Part shown: positions 36,538 through 45,973 of the stretch, in pieces
Numbering within the stretch: the stretch's first letter is position 1
How the letters are laid out: every line of letters begins with the position of its first letter
DNA from: Roseobacter weihaiensis
GTDB lineage: Bacteria; Pseudomonadota; Alphaproteobacteria; Rhodobacterales; Rhodobacteraceae
Assembly (NCBI RefSeq): GCF_020622345.1
Contig: NZ_JACNMO010000003.1
Coordinates: 186,001-250,000, forward strand
Direction: 5' to 3'
Length of the DNA: 64,000 nucleotides
The notes under the pieces: generated by a model
Databases searched by the model: none
What the model saw: the letters and a program-made list of their open reading frames with translations, nothing else
What the model was told of the DNA's origin: nothing
Made by a program: the position numbers and the translations under genes

Positions 36538-39243
36538 TCAGGCCGCCTGATCGGTCTCCAAAGCGCCGACGACCCGACCGATGGCCATATTCTGTTCGAT
36601 GTTGATCTCGCCCGCGTCGCCATCCTTGGCGTTGCCCACAAAAAGCGCCTCGAGCATGTAGACCCAATCGGTCCAGGTGGCCTCCGCCGCCGCGCGCTGC
36701 TCTTGAGGCAGATCGAACGCGGTGTCCGAGGCCGCACGGGGCGCAAAGGCCATCCGGGTGCTGCCGTCAGGCAGTTCGATGGTCGGTCGGTCCTTGTCAG
36801 GAAGCCTCTCAGCCCCGAGGGTAAAGACAAACTGGTTGATCGTCTCGGCACAGACAATGGCGGCAGGCGGAGCCTGTTTGTCGACGGTCAGCCCGTAATC
36901 AATGGCTTTCAGCAAGCTCTTCATATCCTCAACGACATGCGTGCGCCGGAACCCATGCACCAGTTCGCGCATCAGATCGGCCGCCGCCTCGGCGTTCATG
37001 CTGAAGGCTGCCAGCCGGTCAACATCCTCACGCAGCGCCGACAGGTGTTCGATCCAGATATCGATCGCGGTGTTGGCCTGAAACTCTTCGGAGGTCATGG
37101 TCCGGATCTTGCTGGCCGCGGTGGCGGTGGCATCGGCGCTGGTCTCTGTCCCTGCCGCTAGAGGCGCAGCCGCACCGGGACGGGCCGGTCTGCCGGGGCG
37201 CGACGGGCGTGCCACACCACCAGGCCGGGCGGGCGCGGCAGGGCGCGCAGAGTTGCCCGCCTCCAAACCAGAGGCCCCGACCGCCTGGCTGATCCGAATG
37301 GAGCTTGGCACCCGCGCGATACGGTCCTCAATTGCGTCCTGATCCACGCAGAGCGCGTTGATGAACGCCCCAAACCGATGGCTTTGCAGCGTCAGTTCCA
37401 GACAGTCGATGATCTCTGCCGCCGCGACCTGCTTTTCCTCGATCCGCGTCTCGATATCGTCAGAGACATAAAGATCACGCAATTCCCCCAGGACATCATT
37501 GGTCATCTTGTCAAGCTGCGCAGAGATCTGCGCCAGCTTGCTTTCGGGTTTACAAACCTTGGTCAGCTCCTGCGTGAGATATCCCACACCGCCGTCGTTG
37601 AGCGTCAGCGCCGCATCCCAGGCCACCTCGGGCTCTTTGAAATGTGCTTTGACCGTGTCGGTCGACAGGCAGCCCTCTTTCAGCTCGGCAACACGCTCAA
37701 GCTTTTCGGGGCGGATTTCCTTTTCGGTCTCGTCGCCGTTGTAATTGATCAGCCCTTCGACAAAGTAGTTCGGATTGCGCAGCCAATAACAGTTCTGAAA
37801 GGGATGCCCCGGCGTCCATTTATGCACCCAACTGTCGCGCAGCTTGCCAAAGGCTTTGAGCAGGGAGGCATCCATGCGGCGCTCGAACCGTTCCGTCGCC
37901 GAACCGCCCGAGGCGCTTTCGCCCAAGTGTTTGTCGAACTTCGTCATCACGAAAAACAGGATACAGTCGTTCTTGGCGCGTTCCTGCGGGGTGGCCCCAT
38001 GGGTCATGGAAATCCAGTTTTCCACCAGCCCCGGCAGGCTCACGGTGTCCATATTGCTGTCCGGCACGCAGAGCAGCATCGAGGTGATCTCCTGATTGGC
38101 CACGTAGCGGTCAAAAAGATAGGCGACCTTGCCGCGCAGCAGCATGTTGGTCACGCCTTCCTCGGGGTTTTCCAGCGTCTTGCTCAGCGGCAGTTCAAAG
38201 CGGTTGCGCGCGCCGGGAAAATCCAGAAGGTCGGTTTCCCCGAAGAAATCTGAGGGCTGCTCGGCCATGGGAAAGACCAGCTCCGCCGCCAGCGCGCAGA
38301 CCACGGCGCGGTTCATCTGGGCGACCTTGCCACCGGGTGTGCGGATGGGCAGCAGATCCTCGTTTTCCGGTTTGAAGAGCCCGCTCAGCGTGTTCACATC
38401 GATGATCGAGGTCTCACGCGGTTGCAGCGCTTCAAGTGGCGCATAGACCTCGTCGGCATTGCCAATCAGCGTCAGCGCCGAGGCGAGCTTGATGTAGAGA
38501 TCTGTCAGCGGCTGATACCCGCCCCAGAGGATAGACAAAAACGCCCCCCTGTCCGCCACGGACATCCGGGGGGCCAGGCTTGCGGCCTCGTCCCAGAACC
38601 CGCGCAGGTGGCTTGCATAGGCCACTTTGCCAAAGGTGTTTTCGACGTATTCGGCAATCTCGTAGATTTCCTCGAACGACAACCCCGGCACATCGCCGGC
38701 CCCCGCTTTGCCGGTGTGTTCGGCAAAATGCGCCTTGAGATCGCCAGGCTCCGGCGGGGCCTCAGACTGATCGCCATCCTCGAAAAAGCTGTTGATGATG
38801 GTGCGCGCGATATCCGCCTCGCTCAGCAGGTTGAGCTGGATGGGAAAACCGTCCGGTGTCGCCGTCTTGGTCATCGTGAACCGCGTCACAAGGCCGGTGG
38901 ATTCGCCATCCCCCGCCGGGTTGACCTGGCTGATGTAATCCAGGCGCCCGCCGGGTCCGTTGAAATCTGCCGCCAGCCGACCGTCCTGCGGGCGCGCCAG
39001 AACAGAGACCAGAAACGACTTGCCCGCCTGACTGGGGCCAAACACACTCACCGACATGTTGGTGCGCGCGGATTTGCCCAGCCGTTCGGCACGGCGCGCG
39101 CTTTTGCGCAGCAGCTTGGTCAGGGTCTTGTGCTTGGGCCCGACGGTTTCGGCGTTTTGATCGTGATTGACCCAATCCAGCGCGTCCCGCGTCAGCCGCG
39201 CGACCTCGACACATCTGTCGGACAAAGCATTCTGTTCAGTCAT
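36538..39243 (-). CDS. srfC: SrfC-type P-loop GTPase-like protein
   Basis: A 901-residue cytoplasmic protein matching the SrfC family (a Salmonella SsrB-regulated gene of unclear mechanism). It begins with a helical region (1-60), then a P-loop GPSQAGKS at 69-76, a G3-like DFPG at 341-344 and a G4-like TKFD at 434-437, so a dynamin-like or GTPase core is likely. A Pro/Ala/Arg-rich linker lies at about 680-715. The frame opens with a GTG at 39279 directly after the srfB stop; ATG 39243 gives the natural N-terminus MTEQNALSDRC and is preferred, but the ribosome-binding site does not decide. Encoded next to SrfB, with which it presumably forms a complex. Confidence 0.85.
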   Translation of the reverse strand: MTEQNALSDRCVEVARLTRDALDWVNHDQNAETVGPKHKTLTKLLRKSARRAERLGKSARTNMSVSVFGPSQAGKSFLVSVLARPQDGRLAADFNGPGGRLDYISQVNPAGDGESTGLVTRFTMTKTATPDGFPIQLNLLSEADIARTIINSFFEDGDQSEAPPEPGDLKAHFAEHTGKAGAGDVPGLSFEEIYEIAEYVENTFGKVAYASHLRGFWDEAASLAPRMSVADRGAFLSILWGGYQPLTDLYIKLASALTLIGNADEVYAPLEALQPRETSIIDVNTLSGLFKPENEDLLPIRTPGGKVAQMNRAVVCALAAELVFPMAEQPSDFFGETDLLDFPGARNRFELPLSKTLENPEEGVTNMLLRGKVAYLFDRYVANQEITSMLLCVPDSNMDTVSLPGLVENWISMTHGATPQERAKNDCILFFVMTKFDKHLGESASGGSATERFERRMDASLLKAFGKLRDSWVHKWTPGHPFQNCYWLRNPNYFVEGLINYNGDETEKEIRPEKLERVAELKEGCLSTDTVKAHFKEPEVAWDAALTLNDGGVGYLTQELTKVCKPESKLAQISAQLDKMTNDVLGELRDLYVSDDIETRIEEKQVAAAEIIDCLELTLQSHRFGAFINALCVDQDAIEDRIARVPSSIRISQAVGASGLEAGNSARPAAPARPGGVARPSRPGRPARPGAAAPLAAGTETSADATATAASKIRTMTSEEFQANTAIDIWIEHLSALREDVDRLAAFSMNAEAAADLMRELVHGFRRTHVVEDMKSLLKAIDYGLTVDKQAPPAAIVCAETINQFVFTLGAERLPDKDRPTIELPDGSTRMAFAPRAASDTAFDLPQEQRAAAEATWTDWVYMLEALFVGNAKDGDAGEINIEQNMAIGRVVGALETDQAA

Positions 39244-39279
39244 CGCTACACACCGTTCCTTGGTCTTCCGTTTCCGCAC

Positions 39280-42200
39280 TCATATTCTATAGACCCCGGT
39301 ATCGATCCAGTAGTCATCGTCAAACCCAAGGGTCTGAAGTTTCAACGACAGATCGCTTGGTTTCATCTCATCACCTTCACCGTCCAGCAGCTCGCTGATC
39401 TTGAAGGCTTCGCGCAGGCTTTCGCGGCGCAGCTTGGCCACGGAGGTTTGCGCCTCGTCATCATCGCCTTCGTCCTTTTCAAGCGTGACCTGAATGGGGG
39501 AGGGGCGTTGCTGCGCGCCGGTGTTGGCGAAGTCGAGCCGGAAAAGCGGCGTGGTGGTCCAGCGTTCCAGATCAAGTTGCCGCGCGCCGATGTGCACGGG
39601 CGAGAACATCTGCAACGTGGCGGTCTGATCGCCTGACCGGCCCTTTTTGTCGAGGTCGATGTCGGAAAACAGCACCCGTTCGCGCAGGATCTGTCCGTTG
39701 CGGTCCATCTCACCGATGAAGCGCGCGGTGGAGCGCATCTGGAAAGCCTCCGTTGTCACCTTGAAGTTCGGGATGCGGCTCTCTGACAGGGTGATCAGCA
39801 TGCCCCCGACCGCCACCGTGGATTTCGGATCGCCAATGCGCTGCGTGATCGGATCACGGAAGGGATACCAGCGCCCGGTCTTGTACTTGTGCATCGAGAT
39901 CAGGCGATGTGGCGGCACCACCAGCATCTCTTCGACAATCGAGCGCACCGCAGGCAAGCGCGAGGGCCGCCCCGTCAGCAGCACGATGTCACAGCCCAGA
40001 TGGTCGATGACCTCGCACATGTTGCTGAGCACCTTCTGGAACACCTCGCGGCTGATCGCGTCGACATCTTCACGCGACGTGCTGAGGACCATATCCGCCA
40101 GCCGCCAGCCCTCCGCACCGCAGTCCGCTGCCGCGCGTTCAAGGTATTGCAGTACCTCCAGCGGGGTGTAATCGGCCAGTTCCTCTTCGGTCGCGTCCTC
40201 GCCGGGCACATCAAGGCCCAACACCTGCGCCGGGTTCAGATCAATGCGGTCAAACTCTTCGGAACCCTCGGAAACAGACAGGATCGCCTCGGCCAGAGGG
40301 ACCAGCACACGCACCGAAAACTGACGGCGGCGCTGCACGGCCTGCTGGTCCTGACCGCCCCGGTCACCGCCGAAAAGCTCGCGCATCTTTTCCGCCACAT
40401 AGCGGCCCCCCGCATGCTCGATGCTGTCCTGCAGACGCGGGATCACGATGGCGCTGACCACCCGGTGCACCAGGTCATCACCCGCGACGCGAAAGCCCTC
40501 GCGGAAGGTCTGCTCCGGATGCAGCACGCGGTTGGCCTCACCCCGGTAGGTCGTGATCATCAGGTCCGTCGTGCCGCCGCCGATGTCGATACAGGCCAAG
40601 CGCAAAGTCGGTTCCGGCGCCGTGTGTCCTGCGGGTTGCCGCGCCTTGCCCTTGAGCTTGAGGAAGGTGTCGATGCGGCCTTCGAACTTTTGTGTCAATT
40701 CGCTGTAGAGATACACAAGCTGCGTACAACTCGCCTCGTCCCACTCGATGATCAGTTCCGGCCTGCGCGAGATCGAACTGTCGCCCTCACCGATCCCCAG
40801 CATCGACCAGACAAGCTGAAGCGCCCCCGCCGTGCGCGACCGCATGATGGCTTGTTCCTGGATCGAGGTGGCCGTGGGCAGGCTGAGGATGATCCGGTTG
40901 AGTCGGCGCGGCAGGTCGCTCTGTGCGCGCCGCGCGCGGGACGCGGGATCATTCACCTGAATGAGCGCATGGGCGATGATCTCGGCCAGCATGAACCCAA
41001 AGAGCGAGGAGCGCGAGAACTGCGGACGGATCGCAGGTGTCAGGCTGGCCGTGCCCGCCCGTCGCAGACCGTTCTTGATGTCATAGCGTAGCTGCTCCAA
41101 CACATCGCCCGCCTCATTGAGGTGGCGCATGGCGGCCCGCACCGCCTTGGGCAGGTTGTTGGGGTCCATGTGGTTGTGAAACCGCCAATCCTGCGACACC
41201 GCCGCATCGTCCCAGAGATAACGTTTGGGTGAACTGAGCCCCGAGATCGTCTCGGTCCCCGCTTCGCCCTGCACCAGACGCACCGCTTCGGGGCCCAGAC
41301 GCACGAAGCTGGGCCAGAGAAACCCGTTGCGCCGCCCCGACCGGCTGGCATAGCGGTCATCGCCAAAGCGCAGTTCGGCAAACTCCACCCGGCTCTCGAA
41401 GAGGCCCGAGTATTGAAATTCAGGCCGCGACAGATCACGGATTTCCAGCGGGAAGGAGCGGGCGAGGTCCACCCGACTCTCGCCCGCGAATTGTTCGATC
41501 AGGATGCCGCAGGTCCGGCTGTTGCCAATATCCAGCACCAGATCGACCGACACCGGCGTGACCGCGTCGCGTTCGGCCACGGTGTTGACAAAGCGCATCT
41601 TGGGCGGGCGCACAGCGGTCTGAATGAGCTTGAGATAGGCCAGATAGCGTGCCCAATGCTCAAACTGATGCGGCAGGTTTTCCTCAAGGATTTGCCGCCC
41701 CGGACGCTCGACCCGCTTGAAGCTCATGAAAAGCTCCTTCAGCCAGTCCGACACCCAGAGCTGCAAGTCGATTAGGCTGCCGTCTTCGGCCTTTTCCAGA
41801 CGACGCAGGAACCAGTCCATGTCGCCCGGATCAGATACCAGCCTGAAATCGCGCGGCTTTTCCGCATCGGCCACCTCGGGCGCGATGTAATGGCCCGGGT
41901 GGCCGCTGGCCATCAGGTTGGTGTCGAGCGCAAGCTGCACCCGGTGGCTGTGGCCGGTCTCGGGGTCTGCCTCTTCCAGCTCGACGACGCGCATCCGCGC
42001 CCAGCTTGACGGGCCGGGATCAAAGCGTTCCTCGCCGCTGGGACCGCGCTGGCTTTTCATCCGCAGCACCGGCACGGGGACCCATTTTTCCAAAAACGGC
42101 TCAAGCGCGGCAATCGGGCGGACCGAATAGGCATCATCCGTCTCAAGCGAGGCTTCGAGGATCGGCATATCGCGCTCTTCGTTGCCGCTCAGCGGGATCA

Positions 42201-42387
42201 GCGTGCGCTCCACCTCGCCTGCCTCTTCACGGGTCACGCGTTCAATGAACTTGGAGGCCTTGACCTCAAGCGCATCCAGATCGAACCCGAAATCGAGGAT
42301 TTGCGCCCCGCTGTAAGGCACGAGAGCGATCTCATCCCCGAAATCGACCAGCTGTTTTAATCTTCCGACACGTTCTTCAAACATCAT
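39280..42387 (-). CDS. srfB: SrfB-type Hsp70/actin-fold ATPase
   Basis: A 1035-residue cytoplasmic protein of the SrfB family. After an N-terminal domain of about 275 residues unique to the family comes an ASKHA ATPase core. This has phosphate-1 loop DIGNSRTCG (286-294), phosphate-2 loop DIGGGTTDL (601-609) and adenosine-binding turn LLTGRPS (803-809), followed by a C-terminal domain of about 200 residues. All nucleotide motifs look intact. It overlaps the srfA-like stop by four bases (ATGA) and is followed at once by srfC. Known homologues are annotated as virulence factors without a defined mechanism. Confidence 0.88.
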   Translation of the reverse strand: MMFEERVGRLKQLVDFGDEIALVPYSGAQILDFGFDLDALEVKASKFIERVTREEAGEVERTLIPLSGNEERDMPILEASLETDDAYSVRPIAALEPFLEKWVPVPVLRMKSQRGPSGEERFDPGPSSWARMRVVELEEADPETGHSHRVQLALDTNLMASGHPGHYIAPEVADAEKPRDFRLVSDPGDMDWFLRRLEKAEDGSLIDLQLWVSDWLKELFMSFKRVERPGRQILEENLPHQFEHWARYLAYLKLIQTAVRPPKMRFVNTVAERDAVTPVSVDLVLDIGNSRTCGILIEQFAGESRVDLARSFPLEIRDLSRPEFQYSGLFESRVEFAELRFGDDRYASRSGRRNGFLWPSFVRLGPEAVRLVQGEAGTETISGLSSPKRYLWDDAAVSQDWRFHNHMDPNNLPKAVRAAMRHLNEAGDVLEQLRYDIKNGLRRAGTASLTPAIRPQFSRSSLFGFMLAEIIAHALIQVNDPASRARRAQSDLPRRLNRIILSLPTATSIQEQAIMRSRTAGALQLVWSMLGIGEGDSSISRRPELIIEWDEASCTQLVYLYSELTQKFEGRIDTFLKLKGKARQPAGHTAPEPTLRLACIDIGGGTTDLMITTYRGEANRVLHPEQTFREGFRVAGDDLVHRVVSAIVIPRLQDSIEHAGGRYVAEKMRELFGGDRGGQDQQAVQRRRQFSVRVLVPLAEAILSVSEGSEEFDRIDLNPAQVLGLDVPGEDATEEELADYTPLEVLQYLERAAADCGAEGWRLADMVLSTSREDVDAISREVFQKVLSNMCEVIDHLGCDIVLLTGRPSRLPAVRSIVEEMLVVPPHRLISMHKYKTGRWYPFRDPITQRIGDPKSTVAVGGMLITLSESRIPNFKVTTEAFQMRSTARFIGEMDRNGQILRERVLFSDIDLDKKGRSGDQTATLQMFSPVHIGARQLDLERWTTTPLFRLDFANTGAQQRPSPIQVTLEKDEGDDDEAQTSVAKLRRESLREAFKISELLDGEGDEMKPSDLSLKLQTLGFDDDYWIDTGVYRI

Positions 42388-43658
42388 TTTCCCTTGTATC
42401 GGTACGTATACTGCCAGTTTTCATCGCTGGCAGAAACAGTGCCTTTTTGCGTGGTCACACGATCCCCCTCGCGCACCTGAAGCGTGAAGCTGACCGGCCC
42501 CGTGCCTTCGCGCTGGCGGTAAAGGTTCACCCGCACCCGGTAGTCGCCCGGAAACGGGTTGGTGAAATAGGTGTTCTCCACCGGGTTCGGCACAACCTGA
42601 AACCCGTTCATGTCGAGATCCATCGCGCCGTTACACCGGGCCTTGTCGAGGAAGAACAAGGTCTCGTTTCGGGGGCAGGTGGTGTGCAGGTCAAGATCGT
42701 CCGTGCCCTCCCAGATCAGCGTAAAGGACAGATCGCCGCGCTCTGCCCCGGCCGCTTCGGCGCGGTCGTCCACCTCGGGATCGATGGGCAGGCTGGGTTG
42801 AATGCCCGTGGGCGGCGGCACCGCGACCTGGGGTTCAGGGATCGGCAAGAGCGCGAAATCCGGCTGGCACAGGCGGTCCTGGATGCCGATCTCCTTTTGT
42901 ACCAGGGCGATCTGATCTTCGAGCAAACTGCGCTCTTCCTGCAAAGTGTCGGGGACCACCTCGACCTTTTCGCAGGTATTGGGCAACCAGGAGACACGCA
43001 GCGCGCAGGGTTCGATCAGCAAGGCGATGACCGCGGCAATCAACAGCGCGAGAAGCGCCCAGCCCAGCCAGACCAGCCACCACCAGAGCGGGCTGACCCC
43101 TGCGACCGGAACCACGCCGGCAGCTGCGGGCGCTAAGAGCGGGGCCGGTACAAACCCCGGCCGCTTCTCCGGTGCGCGGCGGTCCATTCCGGTCAGGACC
43201 CCTCGGACGGCCACCTGCTCATCCCGCGTCCAGGCCCAGTTGACCAGCACGGGTTGCGCTGTCCCGCCCGCCTCCGGCGCGATCACGAAAACGGCGGTTT
43301 CGTCCGGGATTTCCAGCGCGTTGGCCAGCGCCTCCCCGAGGCGCTGGTCGTCCGGTAGCTTGCTGGCCAGAAGCTCATCCGCCATGCCCTTGATGTCAGA
43401 CACCAGTTCCGACAGCGTCTCCCGCACAGGCTCGGGCGCGTCCATCTCGGTGAGCGGCACCGCTTTGCCCTCAACGGTGGCATACCAGTCAAACCGGTCG
43501 CCATACCGGGTGGCCACCGGCTCTGCAAAGAGCGCGGCATGGCGGTCGCCAAATCGTGCGCGCACCGTGTCACTGACCAGTTCGAACGACCGCTGCGGCG
43601 CTGTACCAAGCGGCTTGAGCCCTTCGGTGGAGGTGTTGGTCAGGAAGGATTCGATCAT
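42384..43658 (-). CDS. srfA: SrfA-like type II membrane protein with C-terminal beta-sandwich (DUF2135-like)
   Basis: A 424-residue protein. The cytoplasmic N-terminal domain (1-165) has LFAEP at 43-47 and QPVLVNW at 135-141, both shared with the adjacent protease. One membrane helix (191-215) is followed by Cys218 and Cys229, a short coiled coil (about 237-262), Cys264, a Pro-rich linker, and a C-terminal domain (308-424). That domain contains WEGTDDLDLHTTCP and NPFPGDYRVRVNLYR, typical of DUF2135/YfaP-like sandwich domains. It overlaps srfB by four bases and starts 12 bp after the protease gene. Assignment to SrfA rests mainly on position and topology. Confidence 0.78.
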   Translation of the reverse strand: MIESFLTNTSTEGLKPLGTAPQRSFELVSDTVRARFGDRHAALFAEPVATRYGDRFDWYATVEGKAVPLTEMDAPEPVRETLSELVSDIKGMADELLASKLPDDQRLGEALANALEIPDETAVFVIAPEAGGTAQPVLVNWAWTRDEQVAVRGVLTGMDRRAPEKRPGFVPAPLLAPAAAGVVPVAGVSPLWWWLVWLGWALLALLIAAVIALLIEPCALRVSWLPNTCEKVEVVPDTLQEERSLLEDQIALVQKEIGIQDRLCQPDFALLPIPEPQVAVPPPTGIQPSLPIDPEVDDRAEAAGAERGDLSFTLIWEGTDDLDLHTTCPRNETLFFLDKARCNGAMDLDMNGFQVVPNPVENTYFTNPFPGDYRVRVNLYRQREGTGPVSFTLQVREGDRVTTQKGTVSASDENWQYTYRYKGK

Positions 43659-43670
43659 ACCGCCCGGCCG

Positions 43671-45500
43671 CTACTGACTGGATGCCACGGGCAGCGGTGT
43701 GGGCCGGGCCACCAACGGTTCGCACACATCGCCCGAGATCACCGGCTGCGCGGGGGTATCCGCCAAAAAGCGTAGCAGATCGTCCGTGGCCAGTGCAAAG
43801 TTCATATTGCGTAGTGGCCCCTGCACGACAAAGGTGTTCACCCCGACAACGCGACCGCACATATCAATCAGCGGCCCGCCGGAATTCCCCGTCGAGATCG
43901 GCGCGGAATGCACGATGGCGCTGCTTGTCGCCGACAGGGACTGTTCTGTGTTCACGGTGCCATCGGTCACGGTGAGGGCCGGGACCGCCGCGACATTGCC
44001 ATCCTGCAGCGCCTTGAACTCACTGTCCGTGTTGAGCACATCGCCTGGAAAGCCCGCCGCAATCACCGATTGCAGCCGCATCGATGCATCGCTCTGCCAG
44101 ATCGAGTAAAACGGCTGGTCGACCCCTTCGACACGCAGCAGGGCGAAATCAGCGCCGACCTCGCGCATCGGACCGAAGGATTTCAAAATCTCCACACGTT
44201 TCAGGCCACCCATGGACTTGTTCGTCACAAAGATATTGTCCGAGGTGGCCCCTTCGATGACATGGTAATTGGTGACCATCAGGTCGGGGGCGATGAAAAA
44301 TCCTGTCCCCACACCCATGCCCTGCTCGATGCCGACAATCACCATGGCGGTGCGATCATCAATATGCCGCAGCAGACTGGCGGTATCGGTGACCTGGCCG
44401 GCTTCTCCCGGCACCACCACGCGCTCAGGTGCAGGCGGCAGCACCGGCGTGCTGTCCGCCTTGAGAACCTGACCGCCCTGCGCTCTGCCCTGGTTCAATT
44501 CCGGCGGCAACAGACCCTCTATCGTCAACCCATCCGGCATCAGCAAGGTGCCATCCGCCCGGCAAACCGCCCCGTCCAGGGCAAGGGTCAGATCGTTCAG
44601 CCGCGCCTCAAGCGCGCGATTGATCTCGCGCGCGGCACGCAGGGTTTCCTCGTCCGCGATCACGGGTTGCGAGCCGTCATCCGCAAAAATCCGGTTGCCA
44701 GGCACCAACAACCAGGCCAAGGCACCACCAAAGAGCAGCAGCAAAACCACCAGCGGAACCCAGGCCAGCAAGGGCACCCGACCCCGTGGCGGCGGGTCAG
44801 ACGGAGGGGGGGCCGATACGTCCTCTGCCCCTCCCGTCGCGGCTTCTTGACCTTGGTCCACCCCGCCGGATCGCGGAGCGATAGCCGCTGCCTCCGTTGC
44901 ACTTGCCGCCGCAGTCGCGGCAGCCGGGGGCACCGTGGCCGCTGCCGCCGACGCAGCGGCGAGGTCCGCGCGTTTCTGATCCTGTTCGGCTTCGGTAAGC
45001 GGTGGCGCTGCGGCCATCGGTAGATAAGCCCCGAGCGTCTTTGCATAATGCGCGGCCCGCGTGGCGGCATCCGTCCCGTCCTGCGGCATCAGCCCCCAGT
45101 TGACCAGCACCGGCTGCCCCTCAACCGACCAGATATCGGCAGCACTGCCGATATGCAGAGCAGCAGCGATCTGCGGACCAACATCCGGATCGCTTATCAA
45201 CCCTTCCAACGCTTGCAGACGCGCCGTGAGAATCGCCCCCACCTCTTGCTGACCTGCGGCATCGAGTTTTGTAATCGGCACCCCCTGCCCGACACGGTCG
45301 CTGTACCAGGAAACGGTTGAGGCGGCCTGATCGTTACCCTTGCTGACCAGCGGCTCGGCGAAAAGTTTCGCAACATCCGGACCCGCCTTAGCGGATACCT
45401 GCGCAAAGAAGTCCTCATAGCGCTCCAAAGCAGGCGCGCCCGCGACGACAATGCAGCGCCCCAGATCGATGCGTGACTTGGTCAAAAAGTGTTCAGCCAT
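43671..45500 (-). CDS. Membrane-anchored trypsin-like serine protease, first gene of the srf-type operon
   Basis: A 609-residue type II membrane protein. Cytoplasmic N-terminal domain (1-160) homologous to that of the SrfA-like neighbour; Ala/Pro-rich linker; one membrane helix (about 243-266); a short coiled coil ending in Cys313; then a chymotrypsin-fold protease domain (about 375-590). The triad is complete: H413 in TNYHVIEG, D451 in GADFALL and S540 in TGNSGGP. So the protease acts in the periplasm while its N-terminus faces the SrfB/SrfC side. ATG 45500 is preceded by GGAG at six bases; the earlier TTG at 45512 is less likely. Confidence 0.88.
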   Translation of the reverse strand: MAEHFLTKSRIDLGRCIVVAGAPALERYEDFFAQVSAKAGPDVAKLFAEPLVSKGNDQAASTVSWYSDRVGQGVPITKLDAAGQQEVGAILTARLQALEGLISDPDVGPQIAAALHIGSAADIWSVEGQPVLVNWGLMPQDGTDAATRAAHYAKTLGAYLPMAAAPPLTEAEQDQKRADLAAASAAAATVPPAAATAAASATEAAAIAPRSGGVDQGQEAATGGAEDVSAPPPSDPPPRGRVPLLAWVPLVVLLLLFGGALAWLLVPGNRIFADDGSQPVIADEETLRAAREINRALEARLNDLTLALDGAVCRADGTLLMPDGLTIEGLLPPELNQGRAQGGQVLKADSTPVLPPAPERVVVPGEAGQVTDTASLLRHIDDRTAMVIVGIEQGMGVGTGFFIAPDLMVTNYHVIEGATSDNIFVTNKSMGGLKRVEILKSFGPMREVGADFALLRVEGVDQPFYSIWQSDASMRLQSVIAAGFPGDVLNTDSEFKALQDGNVAAVPALTVTDGTVNTEQSLSATSSAIVHSAPISTGNSGGPLIDMCGRVVGVNTFVVQGPLRNMNFALATDDLLRFLADTPAQPVISGDVCEPLVARPTPLPVASSQ

Positions 45501-45973
45501 TATTGGCTCCAAATAATATCTGGCGCGGTATGTCGCCCCAACGTCAAACCAATGCCAACTTAGCCAAGGCCCGTGACGGTCGCAAAAAAGCCCAAAGATT
45601 TATCAAAATCAGGCGCCTACCATCGCGCCTCCTCTTGCTACACTCGCTCCCGCAGGCACAGATAACGGCATAAAAAATTCAACGTCAATCCGAGTCTCGC
45701 CCAGCTTTGGTCGGTCGCAAATCTGCGCGCAGGCGTTTTTTGCACCTACTGCCCGATCCTGTTCTCGCATTACAAGAAACTTCCCTGCCTGCGACCCGCC
45801 CGATGAGGATGCTGGATAGAATAGGCTCAGATTTCGCGCCAAATGCGTCCGCAGTCGGCGTTCAAACGCCTGAAAATCCGATCACATCACCGTATCAGGG
45901 CAAAAAACCAGTGCAGCTCAGGGCAGAATCTGATTTAATTACGCAAACGCATATGTTTCAGCGGGGTTTAGGT
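45501..45973. other. Divergent intergenic region between the srf-type operon and the PG-binding gene
   Basis: A 473-bp stretch without a convincing gene. A 77-codon minus-strand frame (45609-45842) shows no family features. The region is more AT-rich than its flanks and must hold the promoters for both directions; one candidate for the operon is listed separately. No inverted repeat strong enough to call an operator was seen. Confidence 0.5.
45660..45688 (-). promoter_or_regulatory. Candidate sigma-70-like promoter of the srf-type operon
   Basis: Reading the minus strand, TTGACG (45683-45688), a 17-bp spacer and TTATCT (45660-45665) lie about 160 bp upstream of the protease start. A second TTGACG occurs closer to the gene but has no well-spaced -10 element. 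Weak prediction. Confidence 0.3.

Noticed and set aside
45609..45842. 77-codon minus-strand frame in the gap upstream of the protease gene
   Set aside because: No ribosome-binding site or family pattern; the gap is better explained as a regulatory region.
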